A DNA stretch of 37,755 nucleotides from the NCBI RefSeq assembly GCF_002224125.1, contig NZ_NCSM01000029.1, forward strand, positions 140,194 to 177,948, written 5' to 3'. A program made the translations under genes and the position numbers. Positions 15,236-24,069 of this stretch are shown here, in pieces. This stretch comes from Streptomyces sp. NBS 14/10 (lineage in GTDB: Bacteria > Actinomycetota > Actinomycetes > Streptomycetales > Streptomycetaceae). Each line of letters begins with the position of its first letter. The stretch's first letter is position 1. The notes below the pieces were generated by a model that worked only from the letters and a program-made list of their open reading frames with translations, was not told the origin of the DNA and made no database searches.

Positions 15236-15437
15236 CGCGGCCCGTCCCTTCTCGTCTCCCTCGGCCTTCCACCGCTCGCGGGCACATCTTCGCATGCCGC
15301 GGGGACACACGATCGTCTCCGAACCCGGGGATTACGATTTCGCCACGCCCGGCGCGGCCGCGTCGGACGCCCGTGCCGAGGGCACGATCCTGGACGGAAC
15401 GACCACACCGGGATCGGGGGACACGGTGGCACAGGCG

Positions 15438-17801
15438 ATGCGTACGAGTACCGAAACGGCGGCGGAAGCGGGCGGAGGGCCCCCGCCCGACCTGGAGTTA
15501 CTGGTCCACGGCGTCGGCGGGACCACCCCGCAGGAAATGCTCACCGACCCGCGGACCGTGCTGGTCACCGGCGACGAGACCGCGGGGATCTACCGGCGCA
15601 TCGAGGACACCGACGCCGAGGACCGCCCGCAGGACTACCGCGAATCGCCGGTCCGCGAGGCCTACTGCTGGTCCAACCTCACCTCCGGCAACGGCGCCCG
15701 CGCGCTGTGGCTGCTCCTGCTGCCCTTCATGGTCGCCAACCTCGCCCACTGGATGCGGCCCGCCGCCGACCGCCGCGAGCGCACCGTGCGCGCCTACGGC
15801 CTCCTGGTGCGGCTGATCGCGCTGAGCCTGACCGTCCTGCTGCTCGCCGGGGCCTGCGAGGTGGCGCTCGACCTGGTGGCCTGGCAGTGCGCCGGCTCCC
15901 ATTCCTGCGGCGGCCACAGGTCCTGGCTCGGCTTCATGTCGCCCCGGGACCACGGCTGGTGGAGCCAGCCCGGCCGCCGCCTCGCCCTGGCCGCGCTCGT
16001 GCCCACCGCGCTCGGCGGGCTGCTGTGGTACCTGTCCAACCGCACCTGGAGCGCGTACGAGTCACAGCCCCCGCTGCGCCGGCCGGTGGACGAGTCCGAC
16101 CCCGCCTCGGGCAACCGCGCCGCGCTGTGTCTGCCGGGCTTCTGGTACGGCCGCAGGATCGTCGCCCGGCTGCGCGCCGCGCACACCGCCGCGTGCTTCC
16201 TGACCGTCGCGGCGGGCCTCACCGTGGCCACCGCCGCCCATGACCGCGAGCCGGGCGGCAGCGCCCTCCTCGACGCCATCGGATGGCTGCTGCTCGCGCT
16301 GCTCGTCGCAGGCGGCGTGCTCGTGGTGTACGTGGTCTGCCGCCGGGGCCGCAGCGAGACCAAACTCGACGACGAACTGGACCGGGTCACCACCACCGCC
16401 CTGCCCGGCGCCGCCCTCGGCCTGCTCGCCCTCGCCATGCTGTACGCCGGCTGGTCCCGGCCCGGCTGGACCTCCCAGGGGCGGCTGCCGGGCGACGCGG
16501 CCTTCGGCGTCCTCGCGGTCGTCCAGGGCACCCTGGTCGTCGCCCTGGCCGGCTGCGCCCTGGCACTGCACCGCGCGGCGCCGGCCGGGCGCACCCCGCT
16601 GCGCGGTCTGGCCGGTCCGGCCGTGGCGATGCTGGCCTGCGGGCTCGGCGCGGTGCTCTGCGGCGGCGTCGCCCAGCGCGTCGCCGACTGGCTGGACGGC
16701 GACGCCACACCCGGTATGGACAGCGGCGCCCCGATGGACGGGCCGCCGGTCCTGCTGTCCTGGCAGGCCGCGGTCATCCCCACCGTGCTGCTCGTGGTGG
16801 TGCTGGTGGCCCTGTTCTTCGCCGTCCGGGTGTGGCGGGTGCGGCGCAGGCTGGTGCGTACCGTGCCCGACGGCTATCCGGGGGAGCGGCCCGACGCCGT
16901 ACGTACCCGCAAGATCGCGGGGGTGATCGCCCGCGCCGGGCTCACCGACTCCGCCCCGGGCATCGTCGGCCCCGTCGCCCTGGCCACCCTGCTCCTCGGC
17001 GCGGCCGCGGTCGTCGGGGCCTGGGCCAGCCACCAGGTGCCGGGACGGGCCGCCGACGGCGCGCCCCCGGTGATCGAGGCCGCCGCCCAGACCGCGCAGG
17101 CGCTCGGCTCCTGGCTGATGGGCCTGGCGTTCCTGCTGCTCGTCACCTGGGCCCGGCGCGCCTACCGCAGCCCCTCCGCCCGCCGCACCATTGGCATCCT
17201 GTGGGACGTGGGCACCTTCTGGCCGCGCGCCGCCCACCCCTTCGCGCCCCCCTGCTACGCCGAGCGCGCCGTCCCCGACCTGACCTGGCGGATGGAGACC
17301 TGGACCCGGCGCCACGGCGGCCGACTGGTGATCTCCGGCCACTCCCAGGGCAGCGTGCTGGCCGCCGCCGCGGTCTGGCAGGTCGACCGGCGCACCCGCG
17401 GCCGGGTCGCGCTGCTGACCTACGGCTCACCCCTGGAGCGGCTGTACGGGCGCTGGTTCCCCGCCTACTTCGGCACGGCCGAGCTGTGCTCCCTGCACGA
17501 CGAGGTGCGCTGCTGGCGCAATCTGTGGCGGTACACCGACCCCATAGGCGGCCCCATCCGGCTGCCGGACGGCACCGGGCCCGAGGTGGACCAGGACGGG
17601 CTCAAGGACCCGCTCGCCTACGGCCGCACCCCCGACCACCCGCTGCCCGCCCCGATCCTCGGCCACGCGGACTACCAGGCCGACCCCGCCTTCGACCGGG
17701 AGCGGGCCGGGCTGCTGGCCCGCCTCCCGGAACAGCACCCGCCGTCTCGCAAGAGCTCCGGCCCGCCGTCTCACAAGAGCTCGGGCAGGTCCTCCGGATA
17801 G
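15438..17801 (+). CDS. Large integral membrane protein with a split alpha/beta-hydrolase domain
   Basis: The protein has 787 aa. Near the N-terminus LELLVHGVGGTTPQ (about 19-32) looks like the oxyanion-hole strand of an alpha/beta-hydrolase. The region from about 90 to 580 has around ten hydrophobic segments. The hydrolase then resumes with GHSQGS (634-639, nucleophile Ser636), and I suggest Asp701 (TDPIGG) and His743 (LGHADY) as the rest of the triad. So the membrane domain appears inserted between the first strand and the rest of the hydrolase. Codon 21 is TTA (15498-15500), the only one I found in the real genes here, so translation should depend on the bldA tRNA. The ATG at 15438 has GGTGG at 8 nt; a GTG at 15426 is possible. 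Its 3' end overlaps the convergent AAA gene by 31 bp. Confidence 0.8.
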   Translation: MRTSTETAAEAGGGPPPDLELLVHGVGGTTPQEMLTDPRTVLVTGDETAGIYRRIEDTDAEDRPQDYRESPVREAYCWSNLTSGNGARALWLLLLPFMVANLAHWMRPAADRRERTVRAYGLLVRLIALSLTVLLLAGACEVALDLVAWQCAGSHSCGGHRSWLGFMSPRDHGWWSQPGRRLALAALVPTALGGLLWYLSNRTWSAYESQPPLRRPVDESDPASGNRAALCLPGFWYGRRIVARLRAAHTAACFLTVAAGLTVATAAHDREPGGSALLDAIGWLLLALLVAGGVLVVYVVCRRGRSETKLDDELDRVTTTALPGAALGLLALAMLYAGWSRPGWTSQGRLPGDAAFGVLAVVQGTLVVALAGCALALHRAAPAGRTPLRGLAGPAVAMLACGLGAVLCGGVAQRVADWLDGDATPGMDSGAPMDGPPVLLSWQAAVIPTVLLVVVLVALFFAVRVWRVRRRLVRTVPDGYPGERPDAVRTRKIAGVIARAGLTDSAPGIVGPVALATLLLGAAAVVGAWASHQVPGRAADGAPPVIEAAAQTAQALGSWLMGLAFLLLVTWARRAYRSPSARRTIGILWDVGTFWPRAAHPFAPPCYAERAVPDLTWRMETWTRRHGGRLVISGHSQGSVLAAAAVWQVDRRTRGRVALLTYGSPLERLYGRWFPAYFGTAELCSLHDEVRCWRNLWRYTDPIGGPIRLPDGTGPEVDQDGLKDPLAYGRTPDHPLPAPILGHADYQADPAFDRERAGLLARLPEQHPPSRKSSGPPSHKSSGRSSG
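17741..17788. repeat. 24-bp tandem duplication in the overlapping 3' ends of two convergent genes
   Basis: Two 24-bp copies (17741 and 17765) differ at a few bases. In the plus-strand gene they encode PPSRKSSG and PPSHKSSG. The second copy contains TCA (17771-17773), the stop codon of the minus-strand gene; the first has TCG at that place. Confidence 0.8.
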
Positions 17802-20209
17802 AGCAGCGTGAGGTCGTCCGTGCTCGGGTCGGTCAGCTGCGCCACCCGGCCCGCGTGCCGCTCGACCATGGCCTCGAAGGTCTGGCGGGCGGTGCGGCCG
17901 TTGCCGAACGCCGGGCCCTTGGGGATCGCCGTGAAGTACTTCAGCAGCGCCTCGACCGCACCCTCGCCGATCCGGTACTCGTGCTCCTCCGCCTGCTGCT
18001 CCACGATCCGCAGCAGTTCCTCAGGGGCGTAGTCCCCGAAGGTGATGGTGCGCGAGAAGCGGGACGCCACGCCCGGGTTGACGGACAGGAAGCGCTGCAT
18101 CTCCTCGGTGTAGCCGGCCACGATGACCACCACCGCTTCCCGGTGGTCCTCCATCAGCTTCACCAGCGTGTCGATCGCCTCACGGCCGAAGTCCCGGCCG
18201 GAGTCCTCCGGCGACAGCGCGTACGCCTCGTCGATGAACAGCACGCCGCCGCGCGCCCGGTCGAACGCCTCTTGGGTGCGGATCGCCGTCGAGCCGATGT
18301 GCTCGCCGACCAGGTCCACCCGGGAGACCTCCACCAGATGGCCGCGCTCCAGCACCCCGAGCGAGGCCAGGATCTCCCCGTACAGCCGGGCCACCGTCGT
18401 CTTGCCGGTGCCGGGGGAGCCGGTGAAGACCAGATGGCGGCGCACCGACGCGGCCTTGAGCCCCGCCTCCTGCCGGCGCCGGCCCACCTCGATCATGTCG
18501 GTGAGGGCGCGCACCTCGCGCTTGACGCTCTCCAGGCCCACCAGCGTGTCCAGTTCGCCCAGCACGGCCTTGGAAGCGCGCACCTCCACCGCGGGGGCGG
18601 CGGGCGCGGCCGGAGCGGCGGCGCTCGCGGCGGTACGCTGCGCCGGAATGCTGCCCAGCAGCCCGCCCGTCGACGTGGCGGTCTCCACCGCGGGCGTCCC
18701 GGCCGCCGGGGCGGCCGACCGCGCGGCGGGTGTGGCCGCGCTCTCGTCGCTCGTGCAGTCCTCCACGATCGGACCGGCCTCGGAGAACTCGTAACCGCCG
18801 CGCGAGCACCGCTCGGTGCGGCACCGGGTCAAGGTGGACCGGCAGCCGTCGATGATGTGGAAGCCGTAGCCGCTGCTGCCGGTCACCCGGCAGTTGTGGA
18901 ACGTGCCGCGGCCCTCGGCCGACACATAGAAACCGGCCTCGGTGGGGGAGGTGACCGTGGTGCGCTCGACCCTGGGGTCGGCGCCCTTGGTGACGATCAC
19001 GCCGGTCGAGGCCCCGTCGATGGTGCAGCCCGCCAGCGTGCCGCCGCTGCCGTGGTCACGGAACCAGGCGCCCGTCGCCGCCTCGCGGATCCGGCAGTCG
19101 TCCAGCTGCGCGGTCGCCCCATCACTCACCGACACCGCCGTGTTGCGCACCTGCGACAGATCGCTGTCGACGACGTCCACGCGTGAGCCCCGGTCGAGTA
19201 CGAACAGCGCGTCCGGTACGTCGTGCACCCGGCACGAGTCGAGGACCGCCGTCGCCCCGTCGCTCACCCACACCGCGGGATAGTCGCCCGTACTCTCGTG
19301 CAGCTCGCACTGGTTGGCGTCCACGCGGGTGCCCGGGTCCCACACCGACAGGCCGTTGCGCCCGAACCGGCGCACCTTCGAGCGGGTCAGGGTCAGCACC
19401 GACCGGGACCGCAGATCGATCGCGTTCTCCGGGACGTCATGGATATCGCAGTCCGCGAGGGTCAGCACCGCGTCCGTGTCGAGGTTGATGCCGTCGCCGG
19501 TCGTACGGTGCACCCGGCAGTCGGTCAAAGACCCCGTGGCACGCCCCGAGACCTGCACACCGGCGCCCTTGACCTCGTACACCTCGCAGCCCACGGCCTC
19601 CAGCGCGCTGCCGTCGCCGGTCAGCGACAGCCCCGCGCCCGAGGCGTGGTGCACCCGGCAGCGCTCGAGCCGCGGATGCCCGCCGCCGCGCACATCGACG
19701 CCCGACTGGCCCGCCGCCACCACCTCACAGTCCTCGAACACCCCACCGGCCCCGTCGAGCACACTGACCCCCACGCCCGCCGGATTGTCCACGGTGCAGC
19801 GCCGCACGGTGGGCCGGGCGCTGCCGCGCACCTCGATCCCCACCGCCGAACGCGTCGCCACCCGCACATCCGAGACCTCCGGGGCGCCCTCCTCGACGAG
19901 CAGCGCGGGCGAGGCCGAATCCTGGCCCTCGATATGCAGATCCTGGATCACCGCGGACGCGCGTATGGTCAGGGCGACGCCGTCGGCCGGGGCGATCCGT
20001 ACCGAGCCGCGCCCCGAACCCTCGGGGCCGCGCAGGGTGACGGCCCGGCCGACCACCAGATTCTCGCGGTAGGTGCCGGGGGAGATGGAGAGCACATCAC
20101 CGTCCCCCGCGGCCTCCAGGGCCGCCGAGAGGGAGGCGTACTCTCCTGTGCGCCGCCGCCACCGCGACGTTCCGCTGTGCGTCACCTGGACGACCGAGCC
20201 CTGTGCCAT
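17771..20209 (-). CDS. Right-handed beta-helix protein fused to a CbxX/CfxQ-type AAA+ ATPase
   Basis: The protein has 812 aa. Residues about 20-480 are short repeats of roughly 22-23 residues with a C-x-V/I-x-G pattern (for example VRRCTVDNPAGVGVSV and LERCRVHHASGAGLSL), a parallel beta-helix like that of pectate lyases. An Ala/Pro linker (about 490-550) leads to an AAA+ domain: Walker A GSPGTGKTT (Lys603), Walker B VLFIDEAY, then SRFSRTITF. The AAA part belongs to the CbxX/CfxQ group, which includes EccA of type VII secretion and the Rubisco activase CbbX. The helix could be a binding platform. The ATG at 20209 gives MAQGSVVQVTHSG; its ribosome-binding site is weak. No signal peptide, so cytoplasmic. 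Confidence 0.88.
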   Translation of the reverse strand: MAQGSVVQVTHSGTSRWRRRTGEYASLSAALEAAGDGDVLSISPGTYRENLVVGRAVTLRGPEGSGRGSVRIAPADGVALTIRASAVIQDLHIEGQDSASPALLVEEGAPEVSDVRVATRSAVGIEVRGSARPTVRRCTVDNPAGVGVSVLDGAGGVFEDCEVVAAGQSGVDVRGGGHPRLERCRVHHASGAGLSLTGDGSALEAVGCEVYEVKGAGVQVSGRATGSLTDCRVHRTTGDGINLDTDAVLTLADCDIHDVPENAIDLRSRSVLTLTRSKVRRFGRNGLSVWDPGTRVDANQCELHESTGDYPAVWVSDGATAVLDSCRVHDVPDALFVLDRGSRVDVVDSDLSQVRNTAVSVSDGATAQLDDCRIREAATGAWFRDHGSGGTLAGCTIDGASTGVIVTKGADPRVERTTVTSPTEAGFYVSAEGRGTFHNCRVTGSSGYGFHIIDGCRSTLTRCRTERCSRGGYEFSEAGPIVEDCTSDESAATPAARSAAPAAGTPAVETATSTGGLLGSIPAQRTAASAAAPAAPAAPAVEVRASKAVLGELDTLVGLESVKREVRALTDMIEVGRRRQEAGLKAASVRRHLVFTGSPGTGKTTVARLYGEILASLGVLERGHLVEVSRVDLVGEHIGSTAIRTQEAFDRARGGVLFIDEAYALSPEDSGRDFGREAIDTLVKLMEDHREAVVVIVAGYTEEMQRFLSVNPGVASRFSRTITFGDYAPEELLRIVEQQAEEHEYRIGEGAVEALLKYFTAIPKGPAFGNGRTARQTFEAMVERHAGRVAQLTDPSTDDLTLLYPEDLPELL

Positions 20210-20370
20210 GGTGCTGCTGTGCCCCCACCTCGTGCGTATGCCGGCTGCGTGCGACTTTGCCACTGTGCTGTGAAGGCCCAACCGTAGCGTGCGTGGCGGG
20301 CGGTGTGTTGACGCGGCCGTGGCCGGAACGCTTCGCTCCGGTCCCGCGCCTCAGCGCGGTACGACGCGGT

Positions 20371-20412
20371 GGCACAGGGCCGTCAACTGCTGGCACACGG
20401 CCGTCAACTGCC
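20371..20412. repeat. 21-bp tandem duplication across the stop codon of the Rv1733c-like gene
   Basis: GGCACAGGGCCGTCAACTGCT (20371) and GGCACACGGCCGTCAACTGCC (20392) differ at two bases. The TCA of the second copy (20404-20406) is the gene's stop codon; the first copy places a second in-frame TGA seven codons further on. Confidence 0.85.
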
Positions 20413-21012
20413 GGCACCCGCTCGGCCCCAGTCCTGGCCGGCCCGCTCCCACTCGATGTCCCACTGGGCGTAGCGCCGACGCATCAGCCGCCATACGACC
20501 AGCCGCCGTGCGCCCTCGAACAGCCCCGCCGAGGCGGCTCCCGCCGCCAGCCCGGCCAGCACGGCATGGGTGGCGGCGGTCGCCTCGTCCAGCGGCCGGC
20601 CCGTCGGCCGGCCCTGTCCGTCGGTCCAGAGCCGGAACTGCTCGCCCGGGTCGGCCCCCGGGTGGGTGCCGAGCGCCCCGGAGTGCCTGCTGCCGTCCGG
20701 CCCGGTCCACTTGGCGAATACCCGGCGGTGCGCATCACGCGCCGAGGCGGTCTCCGGGTCGGAGTCGATACGGGGGTGCGGCAGGACCTTCACCACGGTC
20801 GCCGTGACCAACTGACGATGCGCCCGCTGCTCACGTACGGCCTCCTGGAGCGCCCCATTCGTGAGGGAGCCCGCCATCCAGCCGACCGCGGGGGCCACGA
20901 GGACGATGAGCAACACGGCGAGCAGCGCCGCCCACGCCTCGGCGAGGTCCGTTCCACGGCGCAGCGGGTTGCGCCGCCAGCGCCACAGTCCGCGGATCGT
21001 CCGCATGCTCAC
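20404..21012 (-). CDS. Rv1733c-family membrane protein
   Basis: The protein has 202 aa. The N-terminus GLWRWRRNPLRRGTDLAEAWAALLAVLLIVLVAPAVGW has a basic stretch followed by a transmembrane segment. A soluble extracytoplasmic region follows, ending in GEQFRLWTDGQGRPTGRP. A second transmembrane segment (ATHAVLAGLAAGAASAGLF) and a basic C-terminal tail complete it. This is the architecture of mycobacterial Rv1733c, a member of the DosR dormancy regulon, and of many Streptomyces homologues. Function unknown. Placement next to a DevS-like kinase supports a role in the low-oxygen response. GTG 21012 and ATG 21006 are both possible starts; both have GGAAGGGGG upstream. Confidence 0.82.
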   Translation of the reverse strand: MSMRTIRGLWRWRRNPLRRGTDLAEAWAALLAVLLIVLVAPAVGWMAGSLTNGALQEAVREQRAHRQLVTATVVKVLPHPRIDSDPETASARDAHRRVFAKWTGPDGSRHSGALGTHPGADPGEQFRLWTDGQGRPTGRPLDEATAATHAVLAGLAAGAASAGLFEGARRLVVWRLMRRRYAQWDIEWERAGQDWGRAGAGS

Positions 21013-21085
21013 GCACCCCCTTCCCCATTTGTGGATACCGCATGCCGGGCCGGAAATACGTGGATTCGTCGAAGAGAGAGCAATA

Positions 21086-22834
21086 TCACGAGGTCGGGCT
21101 CTCCGTCGCGTAAGGTCGGCCGGATGCCAGGGGTACCCGCCACACCAGCCGCGTACCCCCCGCCTCGGGCGCCTCGATGTGCAGCGTGCCGTCGTGGAGT
21201 TGGGCCCTGGAGCGCATGTTGACCAGGCCGCCGCTGGGCGCGCTGCCGCCCATGCCCACCCCGTCGTCCGTGACGGTCAAGGTGACCTCCGCCCCGGCGC
21301 TCAGCCGTACGTCCACCCGCCGCGCCTGCGCGTGCCGGGCGGTGTTGCTCAGCGACTCGGCGAGCACCGCCAGCACCTGATCGGCCACCTCGTCCGGCAC
21401 ATCCGTGTCCACCGGCCCGTCGACCACCAGCGACGGGGTGAAGCCGAGCACATCGGACGCCGACCGGATGGCCTTGACCAGACGCCAGCGCAGACCGGTG
21501 GCCTCGGCGTCGCCGTCCCCGACCACCCGCAGCGCGAAGATCGTGGAGCGGATGATCTTGATGGTCTCGTCCAGATCGTCCACCGCCCGCCCCACCCGCT
21601 CCGCCGCCTCGGGGTGCTTGATCAGCCGACCCGCGCTCTGCAGTGTCAGGCCCGTCGCGAACAGCCGCTGGATCGCCAGGTCATGCAGATCGCGCGCGAT
21701 CCGGTCGCGGTCGTGGCGCAGCGCCAGCCGCTCCGACTCGGCGCGGTGCCGGGCCAGTTCCAGCGCCAGCGCCGCCTGCGCCGCGAACCCGGAGAGCAGC
21801 GCCACCTCGTTGTCGTCGAACGGCGGCCGCCCGGCGAGCCGGCACAGCCGCAGCGCCCCCGAACTCCGCTCGCCCGCGACCAGCGGTACGGCCACCAGCG
21901 GGCCGAACTCCCCCTCCCGGGCCGGGATCGGCCAAGCCCGCGGATCGTTCCCTATGTCGCCGCTGACCGCAGGCCGGCCGGTACGCGCGGCAAGTCCGGC
22001 CAGCGACCCGTCCGACGGCACCACCTGCCCGCCCAGCCGCTCCGCGTCATGGCCCTCGGCCACCTCCACCAGCAGGCTGTCCGTCCCCTCCGCCGGCAGC
22101 AGCACCGCCGCCGAATCGGCCAGGGACACCTGGAGGGCGAGGCGGGCGATCAGGCTCAGCGCCTCGCCCGACGGGGCGCCGGCCAGCAGCGTCCGGGTGA
22201 TCACCCCCGACGCCTCCAGCCACTGCTCGCGGCGCCTGCTCTCGTGATACAGCCGGGCGTTGTCGATGGCCACGCCCGCGGCGACCGACAACGTGGTCAG
22301 CACCGCCTCGTCCTCCGGGTCGAAGCCCGCGCCGCCGCGCTTCTCGGTCAGATACAGAATCCCGAAGACCTCGTCGCGGATCCGGATCGGCACCCCCAGG
22401 AACGACCGCATGGGCGGATGGTGATCCGGAAAGCCCTGGCTGGACGCATGCGCGGCCAGATCGGTCAGCCGCAGCGGCTGCGGACGGCGGATCAGCTCGC
22501 CGAGCAGCCCATGGCCGCCGGGCAGCGGCCCTATGCGCCGTGCCAGCTCCTCGGATATGCCCACCGGCAGAAACTGCGACAGCCGGTGCTGGTCGACCAC
22601 GCCCAGCGCGCCGTACTCCGCATCGGCCAGCACCACCGCGGCCTCCACGATCCGCCGCAGCACCTGCTCCAGATCCAGCTCACGGCCGACGCTGAGCACC
22701 GCCTCGAGCAGGTTGTGCGTACGGCCCTGTGTGGCGCGCGCCGCGTCCAGCCGCGCCTGCAACTCGTGGAGGAGCTGGTCCAGACTCAGTTGGGGCAGTG
22801 CCGGATGGCGCCCCTGATCCGCAGTGCCCGACAC
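21086..22834 (-). CDS. devS: DevS/DosT-like GAF sensor histidine kinase
   Basis: The protein has 582 aa. Two GAF domains (about 45-190 and 210-360) precede a HisKA_3 kinase core with DRIARDLHDLAIQRLF, predicted phosphorylated His384. The ATPase domain has ESLSNTARHA and TVTDDGVGMGG. The first GAF domain has GFPDHHPPMRSFLGVPIRIRDEVFG, closely resembling mycobacterial DevS, whose haem ligand lies in this HHPPM region; His138 or His139 is the candidate haem ligand here. I see few cysteines, so an Fe-S cluster is unlikely. The predicted role is oxygen or redox sensing with phosphotransfer to the DevR-like regulator at 28526-29227. GTG 22834 was chosen because GGAGG precedes it and upstream sequence is not protein-like. 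The symbol rests on family resemblance; Streptomyces homologues are also called osdK. Confidence 0.85.
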   Translation of the reverse strand: MSGTADQGRHPALPQLSLDQLLHELQARLDAARATQGRTHNLLEAVLSVGRELDLEQVLRRIVEAAVVLADAEYGALGVVDQHRLSQFLPVGISEELARRIGPLPGGHGLLGELIRRPQPLRLTDLAAHASSQGFPDHHPPMRSFLGVPIRIRDEVFGILYLTEKRGGAGFDPEDEAVLTTLSVAAGVAIDNARLYHESRRREQWLEASGVITRTLLAGAPSGEALSLIARLALQVSLADSAAVLLPAEGTDSLLVEVAEGHDAERLGGQVVPSDGSLAGLAARTGRPAVSGDIGNDPRAWPIPAREGEFGPLVAVPLVAGERSSGALRLCRLAGRPPFDDNEVALLSGFAAQAALALELARHRAESERLALRHDRDRIARDLHDLAIQRLFATGLTLQSAGRLIKHPEAAERVGRAVDDLDETIKIIRSTIFALRVVGDGDAEATGLRWRLVKAIRSASDVLGFTPSLVVDGPVDTDVPDEVADQVLAVLAESLSNTARHAQARRVDVRLSAGAEVTLTVTDDGVGMGGSAPSGGLVNMRSRAQLHDGTLHIEAPEAGGTRLVWRVPLASGRPYATESPTS

Positions 22835-22949
22835 CTGGCCTCCGTCGTGCCCGTCAGCCGCTTGACGGCAGCCTAGCCGCGCGGAGGCTTTTCGGGGGCG
22901 CGAGTGCCCAAGTCGTCCGAGTGTCCGAGGCGTCCGGGTGCGCGCCCGG

Positions 22950-22997
22950 GTGCTCAAGCCGCCCGAGTACTCAAGCCGCTCGCCGTGCTCAGCTCTG
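22950..22997. repeat. 17/18-bp tandem repeat at the 3' end of the universal stress protein gene
   Basis: GTGCTCAAGCCGCCCGA (22950), GTACTCAAGCCGCTCGCC (22967) and the partial copy GTGCTCAGCTCTG (22985) follow one another. Each has CTCA; the TCA of the last (22989-22991) is the gene's stop codon. A shorter GTCCGAGT/GTCCGAGGC/GTCCGGGT run lies just before. Confidence 0.8.
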
Positions 22998-23876
22998 CGG
23001 GACCACCGCCACCGGGCACTGGGCATGGTGCAGCACCGCGTGATTCACCAGGCCGAGCTGCATACCGAAGTGGCCGTGCCGCCGCCGCGCCCCCACCACC
23101 AGCAGGTCGGAGTGCGCCGAGGCGTCCAGCAGCGCCTTGCGGGGCGATGCCTCGACCACCCGGTGCGCCACCGGTACGGGCGACAGCGCCGCCGCCGAGG
23201 CGCCGCCAAGCGCCTCGTCGAGCAGTTCGCCGGCGCGCCGCGCCCGGTCCTCGGGGCTCCCGTGCTCCCCGGCCGCCTCGGCGGCCGCGAAACGCCAGGC
23301 GTGCACCGCCTCCAGCTCGCAGCCGCGCAGCCGCGCCTCGCGCAGCGCGAAGGCGTTCGCGGCCGCGCCCGCGGCGTATTCGGGCCCGTTGGGGCGCTCG
23401 CGCTCGGCGATGCCCACCGTCACCCGGTTCAGCCGACCCTGCACATTCTCCGGGCGGCCGCGGACCACCACCACCGGACAGTGCGCGCGGGCCGCGATGC
23501 CAAGACCCACCGAGCCCAGCAGCAGGGAAGCGAACTCCCCGCGCCCTCGCGAACCCACGACCACCGCGTCCGCGCTCTGCCCGGCGCGCAGCAGGGCCGT
23601 CACCGCGTCGTCGGGCGCCACGTCGGTCATCACCTTGAGCGCCGAGGCGCGCCGCCCCGCCCGCTCGGCGGCCATGGCCAGCACGGCCTCGCTGTGCACC
23701 CGCTCGGCCGGGCGGTCCGGCGAGGTCGTGGGGATGTAGCCCTCGTAGCGCTCCCACAGGGACGCGTGGACGATGCGCAGCGGCAGCCCGCGCCGTGCGG
23801 CCATGCCGGCCGCCCAGTCCAGTGCGTCGAAGGCGGCGTCCGAACCGTCCACCCCCACCACGACGGGTAGCTCCAC
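22989..23876 (-). CDS. Tandem-domain universal stress protein
   Basis: The protein has 295 aa with two Usp domains. The first starts ELPVVVGVDGSDAAFDALDWAAG and ends with the ATP-binding motif VVGSRGRGEFASLLLGSVG and HCPVVVVRG. The second ends with LLVVGARRRHGHFGMQLGLVNHAVLHHAQCPVAVV. The first keeps the G-2x-G-9x-G(S/T) nucleotide motif; the second departs from it. Such proteins are main targets of DosR in mycobacteria and of the equivalent system in Streptomyces. Starts at 23885 and 23876 are both GTG; I prefer 23876 because AGAGG is 10 nt upstream. Directly follows the ATP-binding gene on the same strand and precedes the sensor kinase. Confidence 0.92.
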   Translation of the reverse strand: MELPVVVGVDGSDAAFDALDWAAGMAARRGLPLRIVHASLWERYEGYIPTTSPDRPAERVHSEAVLAMAAERAGRRASALKVMTDVAPDDAVTALLRAGQSADAVVVGSRGRGEFASLLLGSVGLGIAARAHCPVVVVRGRPENVQGRLNRVTVGIAERERPNGPEYAAGAAANAFALREARLRGCELEAVHAWRFAAAEAAGEHGSPEDRARRAGELLDEALGGASAAALSPVPVAHRVVEASPRKALLDASAHSDLLVVGARRRHGHFGMQLGLVNHAVLHHAQCPVAVVPQS

Positions 23877-24069
23877 CGCGCCCACCGCCTCTCATGTCCG
23901 CACATGGATGTGTTCCTTCCCATTGTCCTGCCGGGAGGCGACCGGGGGAGCAGGGACCGGTCAGCGCGCGTGGCGGGCCGGTGAGCACAAGAGGCCGGGT
24001 GAGCACGGGCGGCGGGCACGCGCGGGCGGCACGGGCGGGTGGGTGCGTATGGGTGGCCGGCGGAGCCGT

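Noticed and set aside
16283..19186. A 967-residue open frame on the plus strand
   Set aside because: It is an Arg/Pro/Gly-rich shadow of the membrane hydrolase and the beta-helix ATPase, both of which have clear motifs in other frames.
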